DNA of 35,757 nucleotides from Nemertoderma westbladi (GCA_032718475.1 JAUCBJ010002508.1:1-35757), one strand, 5' to 3'; shown: positions 9,774 through 19,953, counted from the first letter of the stretch. Numbers and translations are program-made. The notes: a model not told the origin generated them from the sequence alone.

Positions 9774-10611
9774 CCCTATTAGTACCAGGCTATAAAATGT
9801 TGTACAAATACCGGGGGGGGGGGGGTCATATTGACCCTTCCCTCTAAAATCTACAAATTTTAACGAAAACGTCTGATTTTTTTTGTCCATAGATTTCACT
9901 AGTCTGAATCCGACCAAAAAAAACTACAAAAATTACAAAACTAACATTACATTAGCACCAAAATTACAAGTTGTGAACAATTTTCATAAAATTTGAAAGT
10001 TACAATTTTCGGCAAATTGTTTTTTCAATACAGGTTTTCTGGTGCTTAAAATCCATTGGAAAATATTTAAAAATAATCTGATCAGTATAAATGTCTGTTT
10101 TAGTCCTCTATGTATGCAAAAAATTAAAAAAACAAGTAACCAGCACTTTTCAGTTTACACAAAATATTTAATTCACTTATACGATGCTATAAATTCACAT
10201 TTTTAGGTTTTCTGGGGCGCTGATTCTAATTGAATAGATTTCTAATTTGCCAGATCATTGCAAATCGTATTTTTCGGCGTAATATGGCAAATTTTGGTGC
10301 TAGCACCAAATTTCGTACCCATCACCAAAAAGTACAAGTTTGCGATGTCCAGTGCTGTTTTTAATGATTCCAACGGATTCAGGACCCTCATAAACCCGTA
10401 TAACGCAAGAAACAAGATTATAATATCTATTGATCAGTTTGCTTATTTTAATAAATTTGGTGCTGGCACAACAATTTTCACCCACCAACGAACCACTCAC
10501 CCACCGATACAAGTTTGAAAACTCTTATGCAATTTTTACTTATTACATTGAATTCAGAACGCTCACAAACCCGTATAACGCAAGAAACAAGGTGACACAA
10601 TCAATTTATAT
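9774..10611 (+). mobile_element. piggyBac-like nonautonomous element, copy A (left portion only)
   Basis: The element starts CCCTATTAGTACC directly after TTAA (9770-9773) and runs parallel to copy B (23884-25436), with shared blocks including the subterminal GGGTCATATTGACCC and the CCCGTATAACGCAAGAAAC phrase. The match ends at about 10611, eleven bases before the BEL/Pao LTR. The right half and right terminus are missing from this locus. It carries no transposase. Two of the 163 bp internal units (CTAG/CTGG centres at 10300 and 10463) are present. Confidence 0.75.
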
Positions 10612-10621
10612 GGGTTTGTTT

Positions 10622-12091
10622 ACGCGCTCGCATTCAATCGTTTTGTATTTACAAATTACGGGCAGTTATGATAATGAAATGTGGACAATAAAAGCACTAA
10701 TAAATAACATAATATATTTCGATAACGTAGTAAAAATATTGATAAAATAAGGGGAGGGGAAATGAATGAAACATTTACTTCGAGTATATGTGGTTACAAA
10801 TATCAGCAGAAATAAAGTGTTATCAAAGTAAATGAAATGGGACGAATGAAAAGGCGTGCAAGCGAGCGGACGGGGAGCGAGCGAGCGAGCGAGCGGTAAA
10901 AAACAATTTGTGACAACCGGTGGAGAAAATAGGAAGACTGACGAAATTGCTCAGAATGAAGTATATAATGGTAAATTATTACATCGCGAGGTGATAACAG
11001 GAGGTCAAGATGCTGAATGGAGGGGGTCAGGCCTAAAACATGAGGTTTGCATTGATGTAACACATGACGGTGCTAACATACTAGGGCTAACAAATTAGTA
11101 GATTCGACCAATGAATGTGCAGGGATACAATAATTCTGTTTGAGGTTGATGGGCGTTGTGAAGGGTTATTATTATTAATTATATAATATAATGTCAGTAT
11201 ATATCGAGAGGGGGGTGGTTATATGAGTGAACATGTGGCAGCCCGCTTTAACCTGGGCCCACTTACAGTACTTGATAATGTTAGTGGGACTGAGGGGGGG
11301 CTTGTTAAGTGAATGATAAGTGGAATCTCGCTGCAACCCGAGTCCACGTACTGTACAAAATGATCATGTTAGTAAGACAAGACTTGGGGGGTTTATTATA
11401 TGAATGAAATGTGGAATCCCGCTGTAACCCGAGTCCACGTACTGTACGAATGATTTATGTTAGTAAGATGGATGGGTGTGTAGTACGTATTTTGATAATT
11501 TAAATGTTTAGATTATATTGAGGGTGTCGCACCAAGTCAAGGAATTTTGTTAGTTTCTGCTATAGATAGACTGGTCAATCTACGGGAATGAAAGTCTAGT
11601 TTTTCGATATGTGTGTGTACAAATATGCAAACATGCGAACCTTTTGATTGAAATACCGGTGACAACAATGACATAATTTGGAGACGAAGTGAGTATTACA
11701 ATTTTGGGACAAAACGATAAATACATAACCGAGGCGAAAATAAGAGAGGGCAGGGCTTCAAGTACTAGCACAATCAACTCACGTGTGGAGTTAGTAAGAA
11801 AGTGAAAGTAATTGAGAGGGTGAGGTCAAGTACTACCACAATCAACTCACGTGTGGAGTTAGTAAGAAAGTGAAAGTAATTGAGAGGGTGAGGTCAAGTA
11901 CTAGCACTAACAACTCGCGATCGGAGTTAGTAAGAAAGTGAAGTAATTAACACAGAGTGAGAGAGAGAGTGAGTGAGAGAGAGACAGGGAGAGAGAGAGA
12001 AATCGATTAAAGGCGGGTAAAGCGAGTGAGGTAAAGTAAATCGAGTGATATAAAGTGAATGTTAAAGGAAATGTTAGAGCGTTGGTTGACA
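10622..12091 (-). repeat. 3' LTR of the BEL/Pao element
   Basis: Direct copy of 19954-21491, offset 9332 at the left edge. In the element's sense it starts TGTCAACCAACGC. The other edge (…GAGCGCGT) lacks a clean CA end. Internal features are a GAGC microsatellite (10860-10894), three imperfect copies of a block around CCGAGTCCACGTACTGTAC (11220-11480), two full 68 bp units (11760-11895) plus a partial third, and a GA-rich run (11946-12000). Small open frames here occur in both LTRs and on both strands and are not genes. Confidence 0.9.
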
Positions 12092-12105
12092 CACCGCCCC
12101 TCTTG
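12092..12105 (-). promoter_or_regulatory. Polypurine tract for plus-strand priming
   Basis: In the element's sense the bases just before the 3' LTR read CCAAGAGGGGCGGTG, directly followed by TGTCAACC. A purine-rich run at this position is what LTR elements use to prime second-strand DNA synthesis. The tract is short, with one T before the LTR. Confidence 0.65.
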
Positions 12106-12322
12106 GCAGGGAGTGCCAAAAGGAGACATAGGAAAACCAACGCGATATAGATAGAGTGATAGGGTGTACAAGTCTACGTATAACCAATGAAATACTCAAC
12201 CGCCACCATACTAAAGGGTTAATATCAACGAGTTAGTACGTGTGAGATAATGAGAGAGTTCCATGTTCGAGGCGACGCGACATCGAATTTGAGTTCGAAA
12301 CAATGTTACATCGAGTTTGTGT
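12106..12322 (-). other. Untranslated region between pol stop and polypurine tract
   Basis: About 220 bp of internal 3' untranslated sequence. No frame is continuous with pol and no env-like frame is present. Confidence 0.6.
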
Positions 12323-15300
12323 TCAATCGGAGTTCTTCAGTCCGTTTCCGTCGTCCTCAGGTGTACGTCCCCAATACGAGAGCATCTCATCGGGATCGGA
12401 TCCCTCCAACAGACAAAGTTTACTAACGGGACGGAGGAGGTCTGACTTGTCGTAGGCGACGCGAACAGTGCGAACTCGTCCATCTTTACCGGGCCGAACC
12501 TCAGAAACTCGTCCGATTCTCCACGAGTTTCTAGGGAGTTTCTCATCTGTAATGATCACGACATCGTCCACCTTGAGGTTCCTCTGGGGCGCGGTCCACT
12601 TGGAACGTTTGTGGAGCGTAGGGATATATTCCCGAATCCATATGTCCCAGAAACGATCAGACAGGCCCTGTGCCTGTCGCCAGGATTTGCGGCCGAGTTC
12701 GTCTTTACGGTCAAACTTCCCTGGTGGGGATAGTTGGACAGGGTTCCTGAGGAGGAAGTGCCGAGGAGTAATCGGTTGGTCGGCGGTCGGATCGTCGGTA
12801 ACCGGGGTCAGTGGACGCGAGTTGAGGATTCCTTCTACCTCGGCCAGCACTGTACGAAAGGTGTCCTCGTTGATACGGGTTGAGTCCTTGATGGTGGCGT
12901 ATAGAGAGTCCTTAACGCTACGAATGAGGCGTTCCCATACTCCAGAGGTATGGGGGGCAAGCGGTGTCTGAAAATGCCAGGTGCAGTCCAATGTTCTCAA
13001 GTGTGAAGTCACTTTGTCTTGGTCAACTCGAGCGAGGGATTCTTTGAGCTCGGATTCGGCGCCGACAAAGTTCGTTCCGTTGTCGCAATAGAGGTGCTGA
13101 GGGGTTCCCCTTGTGGCGATGAAACGTCGTAATGCGTTGATAAAACGGTCTGTTGAGAGGTCCTCTACCATATCCAGTGCAATCGCCCTAGAATTAAAAC
13201 AAATGAATATAATGCCGTATCGTGTAATCAAGGACCTCATTCTCTTAAAGAGAAAAGGGCCAAATAGGTCCATACCTGTAAAAGCAAAAACAGGTTTATA
13301 TGGAGTGAGTCGTGACTCAGGTAAATCGGCCATTATCTGGGTCATCGTGCGAGAATGCAATCTCTTGCAAGCAATGCAAGCACTAAGCATGGTTCGTATC
13401 AACGATCTTGCATTAATGATCCAATAACGCTCTCTAAGGAATGCCAGACTGTGACTTTGTCCAGCATGGCGAAGTCTGATGTGTACATCGTGTATCAAGA
13501 GCCTGGCATAGTGACAATTCTTCGGTATAAGGATAGGAAAGCGCGCGTCGTAGGACATGGGTGCTCGTGCAACGCGGCTCCCTAGTCTCAGATATCCGTC
13601 GTCTTCGTCTAAAAAGGGAGATAGTTTCCGGATTGTACTCACCTTGGGGATTGGGGATCCAGACTTTAGAGCTGTATACTCACCTGGGAAGCCAACTCGT
13701 TGAACGTACTGTTCAATGCGCTGTTTGGCAGTGACGAGCTCCGATGAGGTCAACTTACGAGGACTACTGGGTTGTAGAGGACCACGTTTACGTCTTAGGT
13801 ATTCAAAGAAACGAATGAACCAAGACACACCGCGTATGAGTCTGTATGACTTATAATAGTGCTGTATAAGTTTGTCTGTAGGGGGCAAAGGGGCCATGGT
13901 GTTCATAGCATAGACTCGGGTGTCAGACTTAAGCTCGGGATCGTCGGAGGGTAATGTATAAGGCGCGTTGTGCGAGACCGGCCAGTATTCTGGAGTAAGA
14001 GACAGAAAGTCTGGGCCCCGAATCCATTGTTCCGTTTGTAGGAATCTCTGAGGCAATAACCCACGACTCGCATAGTCAGCGGGGTTAAGATTCCCCGGGC
14101 AATGATGCCACTGATCCACAGTGGTATGACCATGAATAAGGCTGACTCGATTGGCTACGTAAGGCTTAAAGCGACGGGATTCATTTCTCAAGTAACCTAA
14201 AGTAACAGTTGAGTCAGTCCAGAATGTCATAGAGCGGATGGGCATGTCAAGTTCTTGCCGAACTTGTACAGTCAAGTCGACGGAAAGATGTGCTGCTTGT
14301 AATTCAAGCCTGGGGATAGAGATATATCTGAGGGGGGCACTACGGGCCTTGGCAATCAAGAAGCCAGTGGTAATGGCGCCATCGGGTGTGGTTGTACGAA
14401 GGTAACTCACCATACCATACCCTTTGTCGCTGGCGTCCGAAAAGGAATGAATGTCGTAAATGTTGTCAGGTAAAGGAATAGGGGTGTAAGTCCGGGGTAT
14501 GCAGAAGTCGACCAGTAGCGTGAGTTGTAATTTCCACTCGTTCAATCGGGTCTCTAGTGGTAGTGGAATAGGGTAATCCCAGCCAAGTTTATGGCGCCAT
14601 ATATCCTGCAGCAGGATACGCAGTAAGAGGGTAACAGGGCCCAAGAAACTCAGAGGGTCGAATAGAGAACTGACTAGAGATAGGACACCTCGCTTGGTGG
14701 ACGGTGTGTCCTTCAGCCGTATGTCAATTGATAGCGTGTCATTCACAGTGTCCCAAACAAGTCCAAGGGCTGTGGTGATAGCTGTCTGTATGTCAGAGTC
14801 ACGAGTGGTATGAGTCGGGATGGCAAGGTAGGTTGGGTCTAATGACATGAGAAATTCGGAATTGTTGGAATGAAACTTGGTGAGGTGAAATCCCCCAAGC
14901 GATAAACATTCGATCAAACTTTTAGCGAGATCTACAGCTTCTAATGGGGTTTGAGCACCAGACATACCATCATCGTAATAAAACTCGTTTTGAATTGTTT
15001 CATTGACTCTTGGAGGGTATCGGTGTGCGTTGTCGGAACCTGTCCTTCGCAGAGCTGTGAGAGCGATAGTTGGGGAGTCCCCTGCTCCAAAGATATGGAC
15101 TTCCATCCAATATTCTGTAGGACTGCGATCCATGTCGCCATTCTCCCACCACAGGAATCGTAAGGAGTCCCTATCTTCCGGGTTGACTTCGACCTGGTGG
15201 AACATAGATTTTATATCGCACGAGAATGCTACAGCATGGCGACGGAATTTGCAAAGTATTCCAGACAGTAGGTTGGATTGGTCGGGTCCGTTGATTAGGT

Positions 15301-15925
15301 TGGCATTCAGAGAAGTGCCAAAGTAGGGTGCAGCTGCGTTGAACACAACTCTAATCTCGTTGGGTTTCTTGGGATATAGAACATAATGGTGCGGCAGGTA
15401 CCAAGAACGAGGGCCATGCGAGTCAATCTCAGATGGGGTGAGTTTCCTAGCGTATCCCTGTGATATATAGTCTTCAACCTGAGTGGTATAGAGAGTTAGA
15501 ACTTCCGGTTTCTTCCTGAGACGTTTCCCTAACCAAACTAAACAACGTTGTGCGTATAATTTGTTACATGGGAGCGTTACATCGTCTCGTTTCCACAGGA
15601 GACCTAGTGAGTAATGTCCGTTGGGTTTAAGGCGCATGGCCTGCAGTATGGATTGGGATCGGAGGTTTAAGGGGGACATTTCCTTTCCTAAGGAAGACGA
15701 ATGTACTTCCATCTCCCAGAATCGTCTAAGGTTCTGTTCTAGGTCGTATAAATATGAAATGTTAGGATGTTGAGATTGTTTGGATGATGTCTTGGGACTG
15801 AATGGAACCAATGTAGTCATTGTCGGGTGTGGGTTCTGTGTCACTTCACAGTTTGAATCGGAACCAGGGTCAAAAGTAGCTGCAGTTCGTTCAGGGGGAG
15901 AATGTCGGTCATTGAGTGTATCCAA
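12323..15925 (-). CDS. pol: BEL/Pao pol: reverse transcriptase, RNase H, integrase
   Basis: 1200 residues. RT: palm motif A FSCDIKSMFHQV with Asp237, and catalytic box FYYDD at 315-319 (Tyr where YVDD is usual). The RNase H-like region has FSDAS (Asp497), PRLELQAAH (Glu541), TDS (Asp571) and Asp617. Integrase: zinc-binding His815, His820, Cys850, Cys853; catalytic Asp886, Asp948, Glu998 (49 residues between the last two). A DUF5641-like C-terminal domain follows (about 1070-1175). All key residues are present and the frame is unbroken. The listed start is a TTG inside an open frame that continues upstream past about 16070, where conserved BEL sequence (TPFGW) lies in this frame while overlapping the gag frame. 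A separate start codon is therefore unlikely; expression would need recoding, or the copy is damaged. Confidence 0.93.
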   Translation of the reverse strand: MDTLNDRHSPPERTAATFDPGSDSNCEVTQNPHPTMTTLVPFSPKTSSKQSQHPNISYLYDLEQNLRRFWEMEVHSSSLGKEMSPLNLRSQSILQAMRLKPNGHYSLGLLWKRDDVTLPCNKLYAQRCLVWLGKRLRKKPEVLTLYTTQVEDYISQGYARKLTPSEIDSHGPRSWYLPHHYVLYPKKPNEIRVVFNAAAPYFGTSLNANLINGPDQSNLLSGILCKFRRHAVAFSCDIKSMFHQVEVNPEDRDSLRFLWWENGDMDRSPTEYWMEVHIFGAGDSPTIALTALRRTGSDNAHRYPPRVNETIQNEFYYDDGMSGAQTPLEAVDLAKSLIECLSLGGFHLTKFHSNNSEFLMSLDPTYLAIPTHTTRDSDIQTAITTALGLVWDTVNDTLSIDIRLKDTPSTKRGVLSLVSSLFDPLSFLGPVTLLLRILLQDIWRHKLGWDYPIPLPLETRLNEWKLQLTLLVDFCIPRTYTPIPLPDNIYDIHSFSDASDKGYGMVSYLRTTTPDGAITTGFLIAKARSAPLRYISIPRLELQAAHLSVDLTVQVRQELDMPIRSMTFWTDSTVTLGYLRNESRRFKPYVANRVSLIHGHTTVDQWHHCPGNLNPADYASRGLLPQRFLQTEQWIRGPDFLSLTPEYWPVSHNAPYTLPSDDPELKSDTRVYAMNTMAPLPPTDKLIQHYYKSYRLIRGVSWFIRFFEYLRRKRGPLQPSSPRKLTSSELVTAKQRIEQYVQRVGFPGEYTALKSGSPIPKVSTIRKLSPFLDEDDGYLRLGSRVARAPMSYDARFPILIPKNCHYARLLIHDVHIRLRHAGQSHSLAFLRERYWIINARSLIRTMLSACIACKRLHSRTMTQIMADLPESRLTPYKPVFAFTGMDLFGPFLFKRMRSLITRYGIIFICFNSRAIALDMVEDLSTDRFINALRRFIATRGTPQHLYCDNGTNFVGAESELKESLARVDQDKVTSHLRTLDCTWHFQTPLAPHTSGVWERLIRSVKDSLYATIKDSTRINEDTFRTVLAEVEGILNSRPLTPVTDDPTADQPITPRHFLLRNPVQLSPPGKFDRKDELGRKSWRQAQGLSDRFWDIWIREYIPTLHKRSKWTAPQRNLKVDDVVIITDEKLPRNSWRIGRVSEVRPGKDGRVRTVRVAYDKSDLLRPVSKLCLLEGSDPDEMLSYWGRTPEDDGNGLKNSD

Positions 15926-18900
15926 GTCGTTAACGTCAGATAGGGTACAACGTATTTGTGAGGTGGGATAAATGTCAAGGTCATCGTCTGGGGCAAGATT
16001 AGGGCCACAGACTGACCATCCAAACGGAGTTTGGACAGCGTACGGATGAGTCTGGGGGTTCGGGCCCCGCGAGATTGAAGTTGCATCAAGGCGACTGGGG
16101 CATCCTGTCCCAACAAGACTGTTACTTGAGGGATGTCTAAAGGGGGATGACTCAAGTCTAAGTCAGCTAAGTGGGGCCATTCTCTGATATTCCAACACCT
16201 TGGGGTTACAAAGTTGTCTCTAAACCCTTTCATGACATCGAAAGTGACATTCACTAGTATAGCGGTCCCATTACTGCGGACAGGAGAGACATTACACTTG
16301 ATAGCGCCGACTTCTATGAGTCTCTCTTTGTCTAGACAGGTACTAATTGGGATGGTCCTATACTGAGTGCAATGGAGACGTAATGGGGGCAAGTTTCGGT
16401 CATCGAGTATTGATTGGTCAGAGCCTGGGTCAATCAACGCGTATGTTGTAAGAGACATTGTAGTATGATCTGAAGTGAGACGAACAGGGACTGTCTGTAG
16501 AACAGTATTTCTCTTTTGAAATCTGTGAAGACAGGTATTTCGTGAAGACATAGGGGGATGACTTGTCACGTGTTTGTTAGGGGCTGACGCAGTGGAGCGA
16601 GGCATGGGTGTGGGTGTATTAGCGGATGAGTGAGGAATTCTAGTAAATGGCGCATTGGGGGGATGCAATAGTGAATGATGTTTGTTCGACTTGCACGTCT
16701 TGCATGTATATTTAGACAAGCAGTCAGCGGTCAAATGGCCTCGTCCAAGGCAGTTGCGGCACATGTCATGGGAAGGATAATTTGCAACGAAGTTATCTTT
16801 ATCATGATATGTGAGGTTTAGGAAGGAATCACAGCCATAGATTTTATGACCTCCATCGAAGTACATGCAGCGAAGTCTATTCTGACTGGTGGCACTGATG
16901 GTTTGTGTACCATCTATGGGTAACTGAGGTGCATTGGGAGGAAGGCTAGGTCTAAGAGGGGTTGTAGACGTAGTCCTAACTTGTTTTGGTACTGCTGAGG
17001 TGAGTGCCTGAAAGCTAGCTGGGGGTCGGGTCTTTGGTTTACCAGTGCCATAGTAATTCAATACGCTGACTTCCTGGTCTAGGAAGTTGACAAGATCAGA
17101 GACCTGAGGTTCCACCCGTTTGTTGGTATGAAGTTTGGTTGCGTGGCGGGTCCAGCGATTAACCAGTTCGATAGGCAGCCTGGAAGCTAAGAGATCCATA
17201 TTGCTGGGGTCATTCAACCGGGTCGAACTACCAATGGATTCCAGGGTGGCGTGGCTAATAGATATATCGTCGATAAACTTTAATAAGTCGGATGCCGTGA
17301 GGTTCAGTCTAGGGCCCTGGGTCAGCTGGTTCAAGATAGACCTTGAGACTTCCCTGGGGTGTCCGTACCTCTTGTCGAGTTGGGCCCAAGCGAGTGTATA
17401 CCCATTGTCTGAGCTGCGGTATAACTCGGCAACGCGGCGGGGTTCGCCAGCTGTGAACTGTATGAGATAGATATGTTTCTCATTGTCAGGGATAGGTTTA
17501 GAGTCTATAAGGTCGTAGAATGTCTGCTTAAACTGGACATAGTCTAGTAACTTGCCGTCGAATTTGGATGGTTGCAATGTGGGTAACGTCAACTTTAGGA
17601 GGGCAGATTGTTCTGAGTTGAGGCTACCAGCAAGGGGTCTAGGAATAGTTGAGTCAGATTTGTAATCAAGTGAATGTTGAGGAACAGTGGGGACGGGAGT
17701 TTGGGATGAGAGTGTGTGATGGTTACTGATGGTGTTAGGGTTGGGTAATGTTAGTGCAGATGATTGCTGGTGATTCGTGTGACTATTTAAAGGTCGGGCT
17801 GACAGAGTAGAAGGGCAAATATTACCAAAGTTAACCAATGGATCTGCCGAGTGGTTGGTAGGTACAGATGGTAGATGTTGGAATCTTGCCGATGACTCTA
17901 CAGTCGGGGGGTTAAAGGGTGCGACATCAGGGTTTAAAGTTGATGGCAAGGATGCGGGTACACAACTCACAGTATGCGGGAGGACCACAGATTGCGTGGT
18001 TATATTGTGAGCAGTGACAGGGGGGTGATTAGTCGAGCAAACTATTGGGATAGCAGTGGTGATGTTGATGCTGGGGCGTGTCGTCACAGTCATAGGTTGT
18101 GAGGGTAGCGAGGGGGGAAATGACTGGGTAGTGCAGGGGTAAGGGGATGGTAGAGTTACAGTAGGCGCGGTTGTTGGGATATTGTCGGTGGATAAGGTAG
18201 TAATTGGTATCGGTATAGTAGGAGTGGGACCACTACATACAGTAACAATGCTGTTTCGGTTTTGTTCATTAATTTCGTTTGCGTAAAACTCCGCCTCCAG
18301 TTCTAGCTCTCTGCATTTTGCATCGCGTTGAATCTGCTTACTCCTCTTAGATAATTCGTCTAAATGTTGGTACGTTTGCATTTGTGCCTTATATTTCATA
18401 AGTTTGAGTCGAGTAGCACGAGCTAATCCACTCAGTTTAGAACTGGAGACGGCTGAGATCGTGGGGTGAGAGTTTATTTGACTTACCGAATCTCCAGGGT
18501 TCACGTCTACTATTCTCGACTTTACCTGATTACCAATATTACCGTTTTGAGTTTCCACAGTTTTCGTCTGGGGGTTGTCCTGTGTGACAGAGTTCACAAC
18601 ACTCAAGGGGTTGGAGGGAATCCCCACTAAGTTGACCGAAGTCGAGACTGGAACCTGAGGGGAAACTAAGGGACTCGCATCAGTGTTGTTCGAATTATTC
18701 ACACTGACACCTAGATTTAAATGATCGTTAACTACCAGTACTGACAGTGCTGCAGGTACCGGTAATGGGTTATTTTTATTGTACTCAACCGGTAGGTCTA
18801 TAGGCATGATAGGCCTAATTGTATTTTGAAACCCAGATTCGTTATGGATTACGAAATCTCTAGAGGCGTTTAAAAAATCAGTTAATAATTCCTGGTCACA

Positions 18901-19638
18901 TGTTTCCCTATTGGGATTAGGGTTATCGGGTGCCGATACCGGTAGGCCTATTTCATTGCTCTGTAAGTCTACATTTGCATTTAGTAAAGTTAGGTCCGGC
19001 GATGAAAAGCCACGAAAAGGTGTGGGATTGTGATACTCATCTATGCAAGCTGTAGTGAGGGAACAACGGACGTGTCTCGGTCCCGCACTAGATGTTTTGT
19101 CACCTAAGGGGGTTAGTGTAAAATCACCATGAGAATTATTTATGTTACCTGTTGCTGTTGGGTGGGGCAGTGCGAGCGAAGTCCTCCTTGCCCGTTCTGA
19201 AGGAAGATTTGGTGGATCTACTACGGGGATAGATTCACTTTGTGCGTCCTCCTGATAATCGGCATATTTGCGCTCCAGTTGATAATACCGGGCTTCAGCC
19301 TCGGCATAATCATGTGTGAATTTGTTGTAAAGTGTATTATTCTGAGCCCGAAAGTTAGGGATAAGTAAAATTTGATGTGTTTTGCTCCGGTACTTACCGA
19401 ATGATAGTTTGAAAGTGTTGAACGACGCTTCTATTAAGCCGTCCTCTACAGGGCCGGTTAGCGAGAGGTGGTAGGCGAGTGCGTTGTGGGCGCGTGTAAA
19501 TGAAGATTTAAGTCCACTCAGAGCACGCGAATCGAGAGCTCGCGAATCGTCGACATTTGGAGAGCCACCGTGGTCAGAAGTGATGGAGGAAGACGCATCC
19601 TCGTCGAGTTGGTGTTGGCTACCGGTAGCAGTAGCCAT
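15841..19638 (-). CDS. gag-pro: BEL/Pao gag and aspartic protease polyprotein
   Basis: 1265 residues from an ATG at 19638. N-terminal helical BEL gag region (about 40-130), long Pro/Ser/Thr/Asn-rich stretch (130-400 and 460-680), a charged helical segment likely coiled coil (405-458), then a DUF1759-like capsid-related domain (about 690-865). Zinc knuckles follow: the first reads C924-M-Y-F927 with His931 and Cys936, so its second Cys is Phe (TTC for TGC); the second is intact (Cys960, Cys963, His968, Cys973); the third begins Cys979, Cys982. A DUF1758-like protease has ALIDPGSD with catalytic Asp1070. Family similarity runs to LLGQDAP (1175-1181) and fades by about 1190 (16071). The last 75 residues look like chance reading while the conserved sequence goes on one frame back. 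It overlaps pol by at least 85 bp as annotated, and by over 200 bp of open frame. Confidence 0.92.
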   Translation of the reverse strand: MATATGSQHQLDEDASSSITSDHGGSPNVDDSRALDSRALSGLKSSFTRAHNALAYHLSLTGPVEDGLIEASFNTFKLSFGKYRSKTHQILLIPNFRAQNNTLYNKFTHDYAEAEARYYQLERKYADYQEDAQSESIPVVDPPNLPSERARRTSLALPHPTATGNINNSHGDFTLTPLGDKTSSAGPRHVRCSLTTACIDEYHNPTPFRGFSSPDLTLLNANVDLQSNEIGLPVSAPDNPNPNRETCDQELLTDFLNASRDFVIHNESGFQNTIRPIMPIDLPVEYNKNNPLPVPAALSVLVVNDHLNLGVSVNNSNNTDASPLVSPQVPVSTSVNLVGIPSNPLSVVNSVTQDNPQTKTVETQNGNIGNQVKSRIVDVNPGDSVSQINSHPTISAVSSSKLSGLARATRLKLMKYKAQMQTYQHLDELSKRSKQIQRDAKCRELELEAEFYANEINEQNRNSIVTVCSGPTPTIPIPITTLSTDNIPTTAPTVTLPSPYPCTTQSFPPSLPSQPMTVTTRPSINITTAIPIVCSTNHPPVTAHNITTQSVVLPHTVSCVPASLPSTLNPDVAPFNPPTVESSARFQHLPSVPTNHSADPLVNFGNICPSTLSARPLNSHTNHQQSSALTLPNPNTISNHHTLSSQTPVPTVPQHSLDYKSDSTIPRPLAGSLNSEQSALLKLTLPTLQPSKFDGKLLDYVQFKQTFYDLIDSKPIPDNEKHIYLIQFTAGEPRRVAELYRSSDNGYTLAWAQLDKRYGHPREVSRSILNQLTQGPRLNLTASDLLKFIDDISISHATLESIGSSTRLNDPSNMDLLASRLPIELVNRWTRHATKLHTNKRVEPQVSDLVNFLDQEVSVLNYYGTGKPKTRPPASFQALTSAVPKQVRTTSTTPLRPSLPPNAPQLPIDGTQTISATSQNRLRCMYFDGGHKIYGCDSFLNLTYHDKDNFVANYPSHDMCRNCLGRGHLTADCLSKYTCKTCKSNKHHSLLHPPNAPFTRIPHSSANTPTPMPRSTASAPNKHVTSHPPMSSRNTCLHRFQKRNTVLQTVPVRLTSDHTTMSLTTYALIDPGSDQSILDDRNLPPLRLHCTQYRTIPISTCLDKERLIEVGAIKCNVSPVRSNGTAILVNVTFDVMKGFRDNFVTPRCWNIREWPHLADLDLSHPPLDIPQVTVLLGQDAPVALMQLQSRGARTPRLIRTLSKLRLDGQSVALILPQTMTLTFIPPHKYVVPYLTLTTWIHSMTDILPLNELQLLLTLVPIQTVK

Positions 19639-19953
19639 GGCGGGCTGTCAGGCTGATGCGTACTGGCTGACGGGCGTAGCCTACGGTGTACTGGTGTATG
19701 GCAGTATAGTGCAGTGCAGTAGGCAGTAGCGTACTGCAGTACTGGAATGTAGGCCCAGCTACACTAATACTGTAATAAGGTCCACTGTCAAAACCCTAGG
19801 CTGCTAGGCACTAGGCTACAACAGTTTAAAAACGCCCTAAGCACTAACTACAGAACTAAGATGCCGGTGGAAAAGAAATTGTTTTTTACTGAAAGTGTCT
19901 ATCATTGGGACACTCAAGGGAGGTTTCGGTTGCAAAATTGAGTTTCTTTATTA
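19639..19953 (-). other. BEL/Pao leader between 5' LTR and gag
   Basis: About 315 bp. In the element's sense, the bases after the LTR read TTAATAAAGAAACTC, with no TGG-starting stretch that would pair with a tRNA 3' end, so no primer binding site can be named. This is odd for an element with nearly identical LTRs. Confidence 0.6.

Noticed and set aside
10803-11098. Open frames of 80-86 codons inside the left LTR, repeated at 20135-20430
   Set aside because: They overlap on opposite strands, sit over GAGC microsatellite sequence and are repeated only because the LTRs are copies.
16045-16085. Classical -1 slippery heptamer at the gag-pol frame change
   Set aside because: In the gag frame no X XXY YYZ pattern fits; only G4, C4 and C5 runs out of phase are seen. 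Recoding is left open as a possibility but not called.
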